Program-made: the position numbers and the translations under genes
From: Verrucomicrobiota bacterium
GTDB taxonomy: Bacteria; Verrucomicrobiota; Verrucomicrobiia; Chthoniobacterales; SZAS-18
DNA: 64,000 nt
Assembly (NCBI GenBank): GCA_018240025.1
Contig: JAFEGM010000092.1
Coordinates: 1-64,000 of the forward strand
Direction: 5' to 3'
Part shown: piece after piece, positions 53,134 to 62,400 of the stretch
Layout: every line of letters starts with the position of its first letter
Numbering within the stretch: position 1 is the first letter of the stretch
The notes under the pieces: model-generated
The model's database searches: none
What the model saw: the letters and a program-made list of their open reading frames with translations, nothing else
What the model was told of the DNA's origin: nothing

Positions 53134-53874
53134 ATGGCCGGTCCGCCCGCTTCCCGGGACGAGCGTCTGCTCGCCCGGCTGCACCTGAGCGCCGTGCTGC
53201 CGGCGGCGGCGGCGCTCTCGTCCGGCGACTGCGACGTCGCCCTGCGGATCGACGATGAGCTCGCCGCCACCCTGCGCGCCCGAGCCGGCTGCGTGGAGGT
53301 TCTGCCCGCAGCGGAGGCTGCGGTCGTCCTGCAGTTTCGGGATGCGGCGGCGCTCAATGCTCTTTTCCGCCAGCGCCGCGGCGCCCTGCCGCGTCCGACC
53401 CGCGGAGGCTGGCGCGTCCTTTCCATCCTGCGGGCGATTCGCCTGCTGCAGCGCATGGGCGCCGTCCTCAAGGGTGCTCCCGGCGTGCCGCGCGAAGAGC
53501 ACGCCCGGCAGGCCTTCGGGGTGGCATTGCGAGCCCTGCCCCTGCTGGCCCTGGGCGACCCGGGCGCGCGTCGCATCCTGGCGAATTCCCCCAGCGGCCC
53601 GGTCACGCTGGAGGTGCCGGCCGTCGGGTTCGCTCGTTCGGTTGAGCTTTCGCCCACCGGCGTACGCCTGCTCGAAACACCAGCCGAACGACCTCGTGCC
53701 CGCATCGTGGTCAACGACCTCGAAGCCGCGCTCGCCAATCTCGCCGGCACCGCCGACGGCCCGGCGCAGGTGGCCTTGGGACGCGTGAGCGTGACCGGTT
53801 TTCTGCCGCTGGCCGAGGCGCTCGATGCGCTGCTCGCGCGGGTCGATGCCTGGCTCGGACCTCGGGCCCGCTGA
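53134..53874 (+). CDS. SCP2-like lipid-binding protein candidate
   Basis: This 246-residue soluble protein starts at the ATG 53134 (MAGPPASRDERLLARLHLSA). The C-terminal part reads RARIVVNDLEAALANLAGTA then VALGRVSVTGFLPLAEALDA, the pattern of SCP2 sterol/lipid-carrier domains (beta strand, then repeated turns, then a helix). The N-terminal part, rich in Arg and Leu, is less clear. It has no signal peptide. It starts 21 bp after the glycosyltransferase, so a role in lipid handling alongside it is plausible. The assignment is moderate because the N-terminal half is unrecognised. Confidence 0.55.
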   Translation: MAGPPASRDERLLARLHLSAVLPAAAALSSGDCDVALRIDDELAATLRARAGCVEVLPAAEAAVVLQFRDAAALNALFRQRRGALPRPTRGGWRVLSILRAIRLLQRMGAVLKGAPGVPREEHARQAFGVALRALPLLALGDPGARRILANSPSGPVTLEVPAVGFARSVELSPTGVRLLETPAERPRARIVVNDLEAALANLAGTADGPAQVALGRVSVTGFLPLAEALDALLARVDAWLGPRAR

Positions 53875-53955
53875 CGCGCCGCGCAGCGGCCGATGTTGCG
53901 CATCCGCCCCGGCTGCCCGGCCCTGCCTTTCCCCGGACCGGCGTCCGGTGGCAGC

Positions 53956-56340
53956 ATGGGCTCGATGCGTTCTCTGCTGCGTTCTCCCGGTTTCACGCTG
54001 CTGGCCGTGCTCACCCTCGCGCTCGGGATCGGTGCCTGCACCGCCATCTTCTCGGTGGTGCACGCGGTGCTGCTCCGGCCACTGCCATTTCCCGAGCCCG
54101 AGCGGCTGGTGGGTGTCTGGTCGAAAAGTCTGCGCAGCGGCCGGACCTACGCCATCTCGGCGCCCGATTTCGTCGACCTGCGCGCCCGGACCGATCTCTT
54201 CACAGCGCTCGCCGCCTACGGCTCCGGACCGGCCCCGTTGAGCGCCGGCTCCCAAGCGACCCAGGCGGTCACGGCCTGGGTCAGCCCCGAGTTCTTTGCG
54301 GCCCTCCGCGTGCAGCCCCTGCTCGGCCGCCTGCCCGACGCCTTCGAATGGCAGGCGGGCAATGCGGCCGTCGTCGCTCCCCGCCTGGCGCAACGCCTTT
54401 TCGGCGAGGCCGGCCGCGCACTCGGGCAGACCCTGCTCTGCGAAGGCCGCCCGCTGCAGATCGTGGGCGTGCTGCCGGAGTTCTGCCGCTACCCGAATGG
54501 CGAGACCGAGGTCTGGTGTCCGGCGGTCGAATTCGATCCTGCCGCCAGCCGCTCCGCCCACAACTGGCGCGGGCTTGGGCGACTGCGCGAGGGCGTCAGC
54601 GCGGCCGCAGCCAATGCCGCCCTCGACGCGCTCGGCCGGCAACTGCAGACGCAGTATCCGGAGTCGAACGCGAACAAGACCTTCGCCACCCAGCCGGTGC
54701 TGGAGCATCAAATCCGGGAGCATCGCGCCACCATCTGGACCCTGCTTGGCGCGGTGCTGCTCGTCCTGCTCATCGCCTGCGCCAACGTGGCCAATCTGCT
54801 CCTCGCCCGCGGCGTGGCCCGGCAGCGCGAGTTCGCCGTGCGCGTGGCCCTGGGGGCCTCGCCGCGCCGTCTGCTGCTGCGGCAGTTGCGCGAGAGTCTG
54901 CTGCTCGCCCTGCTCGCCGCCGTCGTCGGCACGCTGCTCGGCGGGTGGGGCGTCGCGGCGCTGGTCGCGCTGGCTCCGGCCGGCGTGCCGCGACTGCAGG
55001 AGGTCGGACTCGACGCGCCCACGCTGCTCGGCACCATCGGCCTCACGCTGCTGGCCAGTCTGCTGACGGGCGCTCTGCCGGCTCTGCGCGCGGCACGGAC
55101 CGACGTCGTGACCGGGCTGAAAGCCAGCGGTCCCGGTGCCTCGGGCGGACGCGCCAGGGCCCGTGGCGCCTTGGTCGTGGGCCAGTTGGCCATCTCGCTC
55201 GGCCTGCTTTGCCTGGCGGGCCTGCTGCTGAAGTCTTTTTGGAATCTGACCCGCCTCGACCCCGGTTTCCGGCCCGAGCGGGTGGCGGTGATGGAGTTGA
55301 ACTATCCCGCCAACACCGCCGTCGAGGCCGAGGAGGCGCAGACCTTCTTCGCCGAGATCGAGCGGCGCGCGCAACTGCTCCCCGGGGTGAAATCGACCGC
55401 TTTCACGCGCGAACTGCCGGTCGGGCGCGGCGGGGTCAATGGCTTCTACGAGATCGAGGGCCGGCCGGCTCCGCCCGCCGGCAGCAACGCCCAGAACGCG
55501 GTCTGGCGGCTGGTCAGCCCAGGCTACTTCAGCACGCTCGGCATCCCGCTGCAGCGCGGACGCGACTTCAGCCCGGCTCAACGCCGCCGCGGCGGCGAGA
55601 CGGAGGTGGTCATCAATGAGACCCTGGCGCGCCGCTCGTGGCCGCAGGGCGATCCGCTCGGCCAGCGCATTCGCATCGGCCTGGCGCTCGACGCCCCCTG
55701 GATGACGATCGTCGGCGTGGTGCGCGACGTGGCGCAGGACCGGCTCGACGAACCGATCGGCGAAGAACTCTATGTCGTGGCCGCCCAGTTCCCCCGCGCC
55801 AGCACCCAGCTTTCGCTCGTGGCCCGGACCGAGGTGGCTCCGGAAAGTCTTTTCGAACCGCTGCGGCGCCTCGCGGCGGCGATCGATGCGCGCGTGCCGG
55901 TGCAGCTGCAGACCGCCGAGATGATCCTGGGCGAATCGCTCGCCACACCGCGTTTCCGCGCCCAGCTGGTCGCTCTGTTCGCCGGCCTCGCGCTGGCCAT
56001 CGCGCTGGTCGGCGTCGGCAGCGTCATGGCGGTGATCGTGGCCGGACGGCGGAGCGAGGTTGGCATCCGCCTCGCGCTCGGCGCGACCGCCCGCGACGTC
56101 GTCCTGCTCATGCTGGGCGAAGGCCTGCGTTTCGTCGCCCTCGGCCTGGCTGGCGGTGCGCTCCTGGCCCTGCTCGGCGGTCGGCTCCTCCGTACCCAGC
56201 TGTTCCAGGTGGCGAGCTTCGATCCCTTTGTCTTCCTCAGCGTCTCCGCCCTTTTTGCCCTTGTGGCGACTGCGGCCTGCCTGCTCCCGGCGCTGCGCGC
56301 CGCGGGGGTGCGACCGACGGCGGCATTGAAGGCCGAATAG
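53956..56340 (+). CDS. FtsX/MacB-type ABC permease (ADOP-like)
   Basis: This 794-residue permease starts at the ATG 53956 ([20 protein letters not shown]); the ATG at 53893 would add 21 residues. An N-terminal helix (about 14-40) is followed by a large periplasmic MacB-type domain (about 50-260), then three helices (about 276-300, 330-350, 370-395). A second periplasmic block follows, then final helices near 680-700, 730-750 and 765-785. The duplicated FtsX layout, with [20 protein letters not shown] at the start, fits acidobacterial duplicated orphan permeases (ADOP). No ATPase is adjacent, so it is an orphan. Lipid or lipoprotein transport is inferred from its neighbours. Confidence 0.85.
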   Translation: MGSMRSLLRSPGFTLLAVLTLALGIGACTAIFSVVHAVLLRPLPFPEPERLVGVWSKSLRSGRTYAISAPDFVDLRARTDLFTALAAYGSGPAPLSAGSQATQAVTAWVSPEFFAALRVQPLLGRLPDAFEWQAGNAAVVAPRLAQRLFGEAGRALGQTLLCEGRPLQIVGVLPEFCRYPNGETEVWCPAVEFDPAASRSAHNWRGLGRLREGVSAAAANAALDALGRQLQTQYPESNANKTFATQPVLEHQIREHRATIWTLLGAVLLVLLIACANVANLLLARGVARQREFAVRVALGASPRRLLLRQLRESLLLALLAAVVGTLLGGWGVAALVALAPAGVPRLQEVGLDAPTLLGTIGLTLLASLLTGALPALRAARTDVVTGLKASGPGASGGRARARGALVVGQLAISLGLLCLAGLLLKSFWNLTRLDPGFRPERVAVMELNYPANTAVEAEEAQTFFAEIERRAQLLPGVKSTAFTRELPVGRGGVNGFYEIEGRPAPPAGSNAQNAVWRLVSPGYFSTLGIPLQRGRDFSPAQRRRGGETEVVINETLARRSWPQGDPLGQRIRIGLALDAPWMTIVGVVRDVAQDRLDEPIGEELYVVAAQFPRASTQLSLVARTEVAPESLFEPLRRLAAAIDARVPVQLQTAEMILGESLATPRFRAQLVALFAGLALAIALVGVGSVMAVIVAGRRSEVGIRLALGATARDVVLLMLGEGLRFVALGLAGGALLALLGGRLLRTQLFQVASFDPFVFLSVSALFALVATAACLLPALRAAGVRPTAALKAE

Positions 56341-56503
56341 GCTCGAAGCTCGAAGCTCCACGGGCCCGCGTGCACTCCGAGGGCAGCCCGAGCGGCTGGC
56401 TGACTTCGCTCGGTTCGCGCTTTCACCCGCGACTTACGCTTCCCGCCCTCCTGTGGCATCGATTTAGCTCGCACTCTCCCCGCACTGCGATTTCCCTTTC
56501 GTC
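56341..56503. other. 163-bp leader of pilT with TCGAAGC fragment
   Basis: It starts with GGCTCGAAGCTCGAAGCTCC, a short relative of the TCGAA arms without a partner arm. The rest is ordinary, with mild AT content near 56461-56500 (ATTTAGCTCGCACTC). I see no gene and no clear promoter consensus. Confidence 0.4.
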
Positions 56504-57583
56504 ATGGCCAGGATCGATGCCTTTTTCAAACTCATGTCCGAGCAGAAAGCCTCGGACCTGCATCTTTCGACCAACAACCCGCCGATGCTCCGCATCAATG
56601 GCGATCTCGTGCGGGTCGATTATCCCACGCTCCGGGGAGACGACTTGAAGGCGATGGTCTACGAGATCGCGCCCGAAGTGAAGACCAAGGTCTTCGAGGA
56701 AACCGGCGACGTCGACTTCGGCTACGAGATTCCCGGCCTCGCCCGGTACCGCGCCAACTTCTACAATCAGAAATACGGCATCGGCGCCGTCTTCCGGCTC
56801 ATTCCCAGCAAGGTCATGACCTGCGATGAGCTGGGCCTGCCGCCCGTGCTCAAGCGCTTTCCGCTGCTCAAGAAAGGCCTCGTGCTCGTGACCGGCCCAA
56901 CCGGCTCGGGCAAGTCGACCACCCTGGCGGCGATGATCGACTACGCCAATCTGATGCGGCAGGACCACATCATCACGGTCGAGGACCCGATCGAGTTCGT
57001 GCACAAGAGCCAGCAGTGCCTGGTCAATCACCGCGAGGTCGGCGTGCACACCCGGTCGTTCGCCGCCGCGCTGCGCGGGGCGCTGCGCGAGGATCCGGAC
57101 ATCATTCTGGTCGGCGAAATGCGCGACTTGGAGACGATCGAACTCGCGCTCACGGCCGCCGCCACGGGACACCTGGTCTTCGGCACGCTTCACACCTCGA
57201 GCGCGGCCAAGACGATCGACCGCGTCATCGACGTGTTCCCCACCAACCAGCAAAACCAGATCCGCACCACGCTGGCGGAGTCGCTCAAGGGCGTTGTGGC
57301 GCAGAATCTTTTCCGGCGCATCGACCGCCCCGGCCGCGTGGCCGCGCTCGAGATCCTGGTGGTCGACACAGCCATCGGCAATCTCATCCGCGAGGGCAAG
57401 ACGCACCAGATCCCGGGCATGATCCAGGTCGGCAAGAAGAAGGGCAATCTGCCGCTCGACGATGCCATCATGGAGCACTTGCGCGCCGCCCGGGTCTCGC
57501 CGGAGGAGTCGTACGACAAGTGCACCGACAAGAAGAAATTCCGGCCGTTCCTGCAGAAGCCGCCCGATGACTTCGAAGACTGA
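56504..57583 (+). CDS. pilT: Type IV pilus retraction ATPase PilT
   Basis: This is a 359-residue hexameric ATPase at the inner-membrane base of the pilus that drives retraction, twitching and DNA uptake. The start MARIDAFFKLMSEQKASDLH is canonical. Walker A is GPTGSGKST (131-139). The Asp box is TVEDPIEFVH (about 152-161) and Walker B is DIILVGEMRD. His-box sequence GHLVFGTLHTSSAAKT follows. The PilT-specific C-terminal motif reads AIGNLIREGK (canonical AIRNLIRE, with one change). A second PilT-like gene follows 63 bp downstream, and a receiver-like gene after that. Confidence 0.95.
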   Translation: MARIDAFFKLMSEQKASDLHLSTNNPPMLRINGDLVRVDYPTLRGDDLKAMVYEIAPEVKTKVFEETGDVDFGYEIPGLARYRANFYNQKYGIGAVFRLIPSKVMTCDELGLPPVLKRFPLLKKGLVLVTGPTGSGKSTTLAAMIDYANLMRQDHIITVEDPIEFVHKSQQCLVNHREVGVHTRSFAAALRGALREDPDIILVGEMRDLETIELALTAAATGHLVFGTLHTSSAAKTIDRVIDVFPTNQQNQIRTTLAESLKGVVAQNLFRRIDRPGRVAALEILVVDTAIGNLIREGKTHQIPGMIQVGKKKGNLPLDDAIMEHLRAARVSPEESYDKCTDKKKFRPFLQKPPDDFED

Positions 57584-57646
57584 GCGCCGTCCGCTGGTCT
57601 CCGGCCGCCGCGTGCGGCCTTCCTCCGCTGCTGCCCCCGCTGTCCC

Positions 57647-58813
57647 ATGAGAAAGATCGAACTCGATGCCATCCTGTCCGCGATGCTCCAGAGCTACGAG
57701 GGCATCTCGGACCTGAATTTTTCCGTCGGCCGACCGCTGCAGGTCGAAGCCTTCGGCCAGCTGCGGCCCATCTCGGTGGATCCGCCCATCCACGCGCTCA
57801 CGCCGTTCCAGACCGAGGCGGTGGCGCTCACGCTCATGAACAACAACCGGCGCCTGATTCAGGATTACCTGAAATACGGCTCCTGCGACTGTTCCTACGC
57901 GCTGGGCCAGGAGGCGCGCTTCCGCGTCAACATCTTCCGCCAGCAGGGCAATGTGGCGGTGGTGATGCGAAAGCTGAACTCCACCATCCCGACGCTCGAG
58001 GACCTCGAGCTGCCCGGGATCTTCCGCAACATCACGAAGGAGAAGACCGGTCTCGTGCTGGTCACCGGGGCGACCGGCAGCGGCAAGACGACCACGCTGG
58101 CGGCCATGATCAACGAGATCAACCGCACGCAGGCGGTGCACATCGTGACGCTGGAGGACCCGATCGAATTCCACCACCCGCACCAGTACTGCACGGTCAA
58201 TCAGCGAGAGATGGGCGTGGATTTCGACGTCTATCCCAACGGCCTGCGCGCGGCGCTACGCCAGGCGCCGAAGATCATCTTCATCGGTGAGATGCGCGAC
58301 CGCGCCACGGTCGAGATCGCCCTCACCGCGGCGGAGACGGGCCACCTGGTGCTGAGCACGCTGCACACGATCGACGCCGGCCAGACCATCGGCCGTATCC
58401 TCGGCATGTTCGATCTCGACGAAGGCAAGCAGATCCGCGCGCGCCTCTCCGACACCCTGCGCTACGTGGTCAGCCAGCGCCTCGTCCCGCGCACCGACGG
58501 CGGCCGCCAGCTCATCCTGGAAATCCTCGGCCACAACCTCCGCACCCGCGAGGCGGTACTCCTCGGCGAAGAGGACGGGCGCACGTTCTACGAGATCATC
58601 GAGGCCAACGAAACCTTCGGCTGGATCACCTTCGACCGCTCCATCCTCGCCGCCTACAAGGCCGAGCTCATCACCGAGGACACGGCCACCCTGTACTCGA
58701 CCAAGAAGGGCATCATCACGCGCCAGATCGACCTCATCAAGAAGTCCCGCGGCGACGCGCTGGAAGCCTCCAGCGGTCTGCGCCTCGATTCCATCTCTTC
58801 CGCCCGCCGCTGA
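57647..58813 (+). CDS. Second PilT-family ATPase (PilU-like)
   Basis: This 388-residue paralogue has Walker A GATGSGKTT (141-149), Asp box TLEDPIEFHH and Walker B KIIFIGEMRDR, followed by GHLVLSTLHTIDAGQT. The N-terminus (MRKIELDAILSAMLQSYEGI) differs from PilT. The AIRNLIRE motif is replaced by a region ending NETFGWITFDRSI, so it is more like PilU or a distinct PilT-dependent motor. PilU needs PilT in other bacteria, which suits this tandem arrangement. A 3' overlap is absent; the receiver-like gene starts 15 bp later. Confidence 0.88.
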   Translation: MRKIELDAILSAMLQSYEGISDLNFSVGRPLQVEAFGQLRPISVDPPIHALTPFQTEAVALTLMNNNRRLIQDYLKYGSCDCSYALGQEARFRVNIFRQQGNVAVVMRKLNSTIPTLEDLELPGIFRNITKEKTGLVLVTGATGSGKTTTLAAMINEINRTQAVHIVTLEDPIEFHHPHQYCTVNQREMGVDFDVYPNGLRAALRQAPKIIFIGEMRDRATVEIALTAAETGHLVLSTLHTIDAGQTIGRILGMFDLDEGKQIRARLSDTLRYVVSQRLVPRTDGGRQLILEILGHNLRTREAVLLGEEDGRTFYEIIEANETFGWITFDRSILAAYKAELITEDTATLYSTKKGIITRQIDLIKKSRGDALEASSGLRLDSISSARR

Positions 58814-58827
58814 GCGGTCCTGTTGCC

Positions 58828-59298
58828 ATGAGCGAAATGGAAGCCCGTTACGATATCTTCGAGCCCGGAGATCTCACCGCCCTCGTCTGCGTGGAGCAGC
58901 CCGATCCGCAGCAGCGCATCGTCAATGCGCTGACCGGCCTCGACTACAAGGTCCATACCGGACTCTTTGCCGAAGACATCTCGCTGAAGCTGAAGACGCA
59001 CCCCTACGACGTCATTTTCTTCGACGAGAACTTCAACGGTCAGCCCGTCTCGCAGAATCCGGTCCTGGCCGAGATCATCCAGATCCCGCCCAATCAGCGC
59101 CGCCAGCAGTTCGTCGTCATGGTCGGCTCCAGCGTGATGACCAACGACGAGATGAGCGCCTTCATCTACAGCGTCGACCTGGTCTTCAATTTCGGGGACT
59201 TGGCCAATCTGAAGCCCGTGCTGCGCCGCGGCGTAACCCGGCAGAAGGAGTTCTACCACACCTTCAAGGAGAACCTGAAGCAGATGGGGATGCTTTAG
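58828..59298 (+). CDS. Receiver-like (CheY-fold) protein in the pilT cluster
   Basis: This is a 156-residue protein of CheY-like pattern. ALVCVEQPDPQQRIVNALTG gives the first strand and helix. PYDVIFFDENF holds Asp66 at the phosphoacceptor position, and VVMVGSSVMTNDE holds a Ser at the Thr site. The usual Lys is not evident: the equivalent region is SVDLVFNFGDLANLK. The acidic pocket is also weak (EQPDP), so it may not be phosphorylated in the standard way. It probably regulates the two motors, as some PilZ/REC proteins do, but this is inferred from position only. Confidence 0.65.
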   Translation: MSEMEARYDIFEPGDLTALVCVEQPDPQQRIVNALTGLDYKVHTGLFAEDISLKLKTHPYDVIFFDENFNGQPVSQNPVLAEIIQIPPNQRRQQFVVMVGSSVMTNDEMSAFIYSVDLVFNFGDLANLKPVLRRGVTRQKEFYHTFKENLKQMGML

Positions 59299-59400
59299 GC
59301 GGCGGGAACGCGGGGCGCGTTCTAGTAATTGCAAACCAAGGGATACGCGCTACATCGGGGGGCGGCCGTGGGCGGAATGTTCGCTCCGCCGCACCACCCC

Positions 59401-62400
59401 ATGCATCGCTCCCCCTTCGTTCGCCGCCTGCTGGTGGCAGTCCTCTGTGCCGTCTCCCTCTTCGGCGCGCCGCGGGCCCTCCAGGCTCAACCGACGGGCT
59501 GGTTGGCCAAGACCCGGATCGGGCAAACCGTCCTGTTCTTCTTCCCGGACCGGATCGAGCGGTACGATCTGACCGCCCGCGGCTGGCTTCCGGCCATCGT
59601 CTGGCCAGCCGCCCGCGGGCCGGCCACCGCGGCGTGGGCGGACGCCGACGGGCTCTTCGCGGCCTTTGGCCAGGCGGTTTACCGCTACGCGCTCGACGGC
59701 AGCGGCGAGCAGCACCTGGTCAATCTGAGCAGTCCGACCGTCAGCGGCGGCATGGTATCGGTCGCGGGATTTGTGTTTCTACGCACGCAGGCCTCGGGCG
59801 TGACGATCAATAAGGCCACCAATCAGGTCGCCTCCGAGATGTCCATCTTCACCTCCAGCCGCGGCCTGTCTTCGGCCTACCATGCGCGCAAGGTGTTTGC
59901 CCGGACCACCGGCATTTCGCCGGGGGATATCCAAAGCATCGCCATCACGCCCGGCGGCGCCATGACGGTCACCGACAGCCCTTATCACGGTGACCTGCCG
60001 GAAGCGACCAACACGTGGGTGACGGGGGACGAGAACGCGGTCTTCGACTCCGCTGGGTCGGTCTATCAGACCGGCGATCTGCGTTTGCGCGGCATCCTGG
60101 GCGCGACCGTGTCGGACGTCGCGTTCGAGACCGGCAGCGCGGCCGCCGTGGTGCTCTCGGGCAGCCGCCTGACGGCCTACAACGTCGGACTCTTCCCGCA
60201 GGCCGGCCGCGATCTCGTCGCCGCGCCCGATGCTATCGCCCTCGATGGCGACGACATCGTCTGCTTCAACACCCGCGCGACTCCCTTCCAAGTGCAGATC
60301 GTCCCGCGTTCCAGCCTGATGCCGTTCGCGCCCGGACCGGCGGTGGAGGCTTTGGGCCTGGCCTACACGCCGGATGCGACCGCCTTGGACAAGAACGGGG
60401 TCGTGCTCCTCCTCAGCAAGACCCACCGCAGCATTTTCCGCTGGGACACGGTCAGTCAAACGTATTTGAGCAGCATTCCTCTGGTGGATACGCCCAGCCA
60501 CTTCGCGTACTCCGCCCCGCTGCATCGGATTTACGTGGGCTACAGCAGCGGCCTCGTGCGGCGCATCGATCTGGATGGGGACCTGAGGGAGATCAATTTT
60601 GCGCTGGCGTCCAATCGACTGACGGGCCTCTTCACGGCCGCCAGTTATTGCGTCACGGTGGAAGGCACGAACAGCACCGGGATCTTGCGCAGCTTCGCGC
60701 CGGACGGCACGATGGTCAGCTCGCTCTCGCGCTATCTGTACGGGCTCGGCGAATTTCAATGGAATGGCGCCAACCAGAAGATCTACACCTACGATGGCAT
60801 CTACCTGCAGATGACCGAACTGAATGCCAGCGGCACGGGTTATCCGGGCATACCGGCGGGCGGCTTCGGGGCCACGGTGCAGTTCTACCAAGGCTCGGGC
60901 TTCCCCACTCCTTACCGCGTTTCCCCGGACGGCTCGATCCTCGTCAACGGCAGCGGCGCCCTGTTCAATGCCCAGACCTTGGCCCGCCTGGGCAACTCCC
61001 TCGCCAACAACATCACAGACGCCGCTTGGGTGACGGCGGGACTGCGCACGGTGCGCACCCTCAACGAGGCGACGGTCTTCCAGACGTGGACCGGCGCCAC
61101 CTACGCGCCGGGGGCCCTGCGCGAGTTCCCCGGCACCGCGCTCCGGCTGCTCGCCTTGCCCAGCGAGCGTCTGGTCGGCGTGAGCCTGCGCAGCAATGGC
61201 GTGCCGTTCTTCCAGGTCGTCGACGGCGACCTCACCCCGATCGTTCCTCCCGCACTGGCTGAGCCGGGGGTGCTCAATGCCAGCCTCGTATCCGCTTCGG
61301 TGGTCCGTCTTCGCTGGGCCGACACCGCGGGGGCGACCGGCTTCGTCGTGCAGCGTCGCCAGGCCCGCGGCAACTGGCTGCCCATCGCCTCGACGGGCCA
61401 ATACGTCACGGAATACTCGGATGCCACCGTGGCGCTCGGGCAGATCTACGAATACCGCGTCGTCGCGACCAATGGCGCGCTCACCTCGCCGCCCTCGGCC
61501 ATCCTTGCGATCGGCGTCGCCGCGCCCCAGCCTCCCATCGATCTCGTGGCGGACGCCAGCGCGTCGACCTCCGTGCGCCTGAACTGGGTCGCGGGCAGCG
61601 GCGCCTCGGGCTATCAGATCGAGCGACGCCTGGGCACCGGCGCATTCGTGACGATCGGTACGACCGGCGAGGGCGTCCTCACTTATCTCGATGGTTCCGT
61701 GACGACGAACCGGACGTACACTTACCGCATCCGCGCGACCAACGTCATCGGCTCGTCGCTGCCGTCGAACGAGGCCATCGCCCAGATTGCAGCCATCCAG
61801 CCCAACGCGCCTTACCTTTCCGCCTATGCGCTGGGACAGGACACCGTTTCGCTGACGTTCTATACCTCCAACAACCCGGATACCATCGTGCTCGAACGCC
61901 TCAGTGGGCCCGCGACCTGGAGCGTGGTGGCCAATGTGGCCGTTTCCGACAGTTCCAGCCTCGGCTACCTCGACACCGGTCTGCAACCCGGGACCGCGTA
62001 CAGCTATCGCGCCCGCGCCGTGAACAGCGCGGGCTCCTCGCCGTATTCCAACGTGGTGCAGGTCACCACGCAGACGCCCCAGCCCCCTGCGAGTGTGAGT
62101 TCGCTCCAGGCCCGCATGCTGGCCGGCGGTCGCGTCCGCCTCGCCTGGTCCGCCGTCACCGCCCTCGGCTACCGTTTGCAGCGCCGGACGGGCGAGGGTC
62201 CCGGCTGGGCCGAGCTCGGTTCGGTCGGCGCCGGGGTGACCACCTTCGAGGACTCGAGCGCGATGCTGGGCACGCAGCAGAGCTATCGGGTGATCGCCTT
62301 CAACGCCGTGGGGGAAGCCTCCCCGTCGGCCCCGGCCCAAATCTCCACCTTCGACCTCGTGCGGATCGCCGAGGACAGCTTCGACCCCGGGGTGCAGGCG

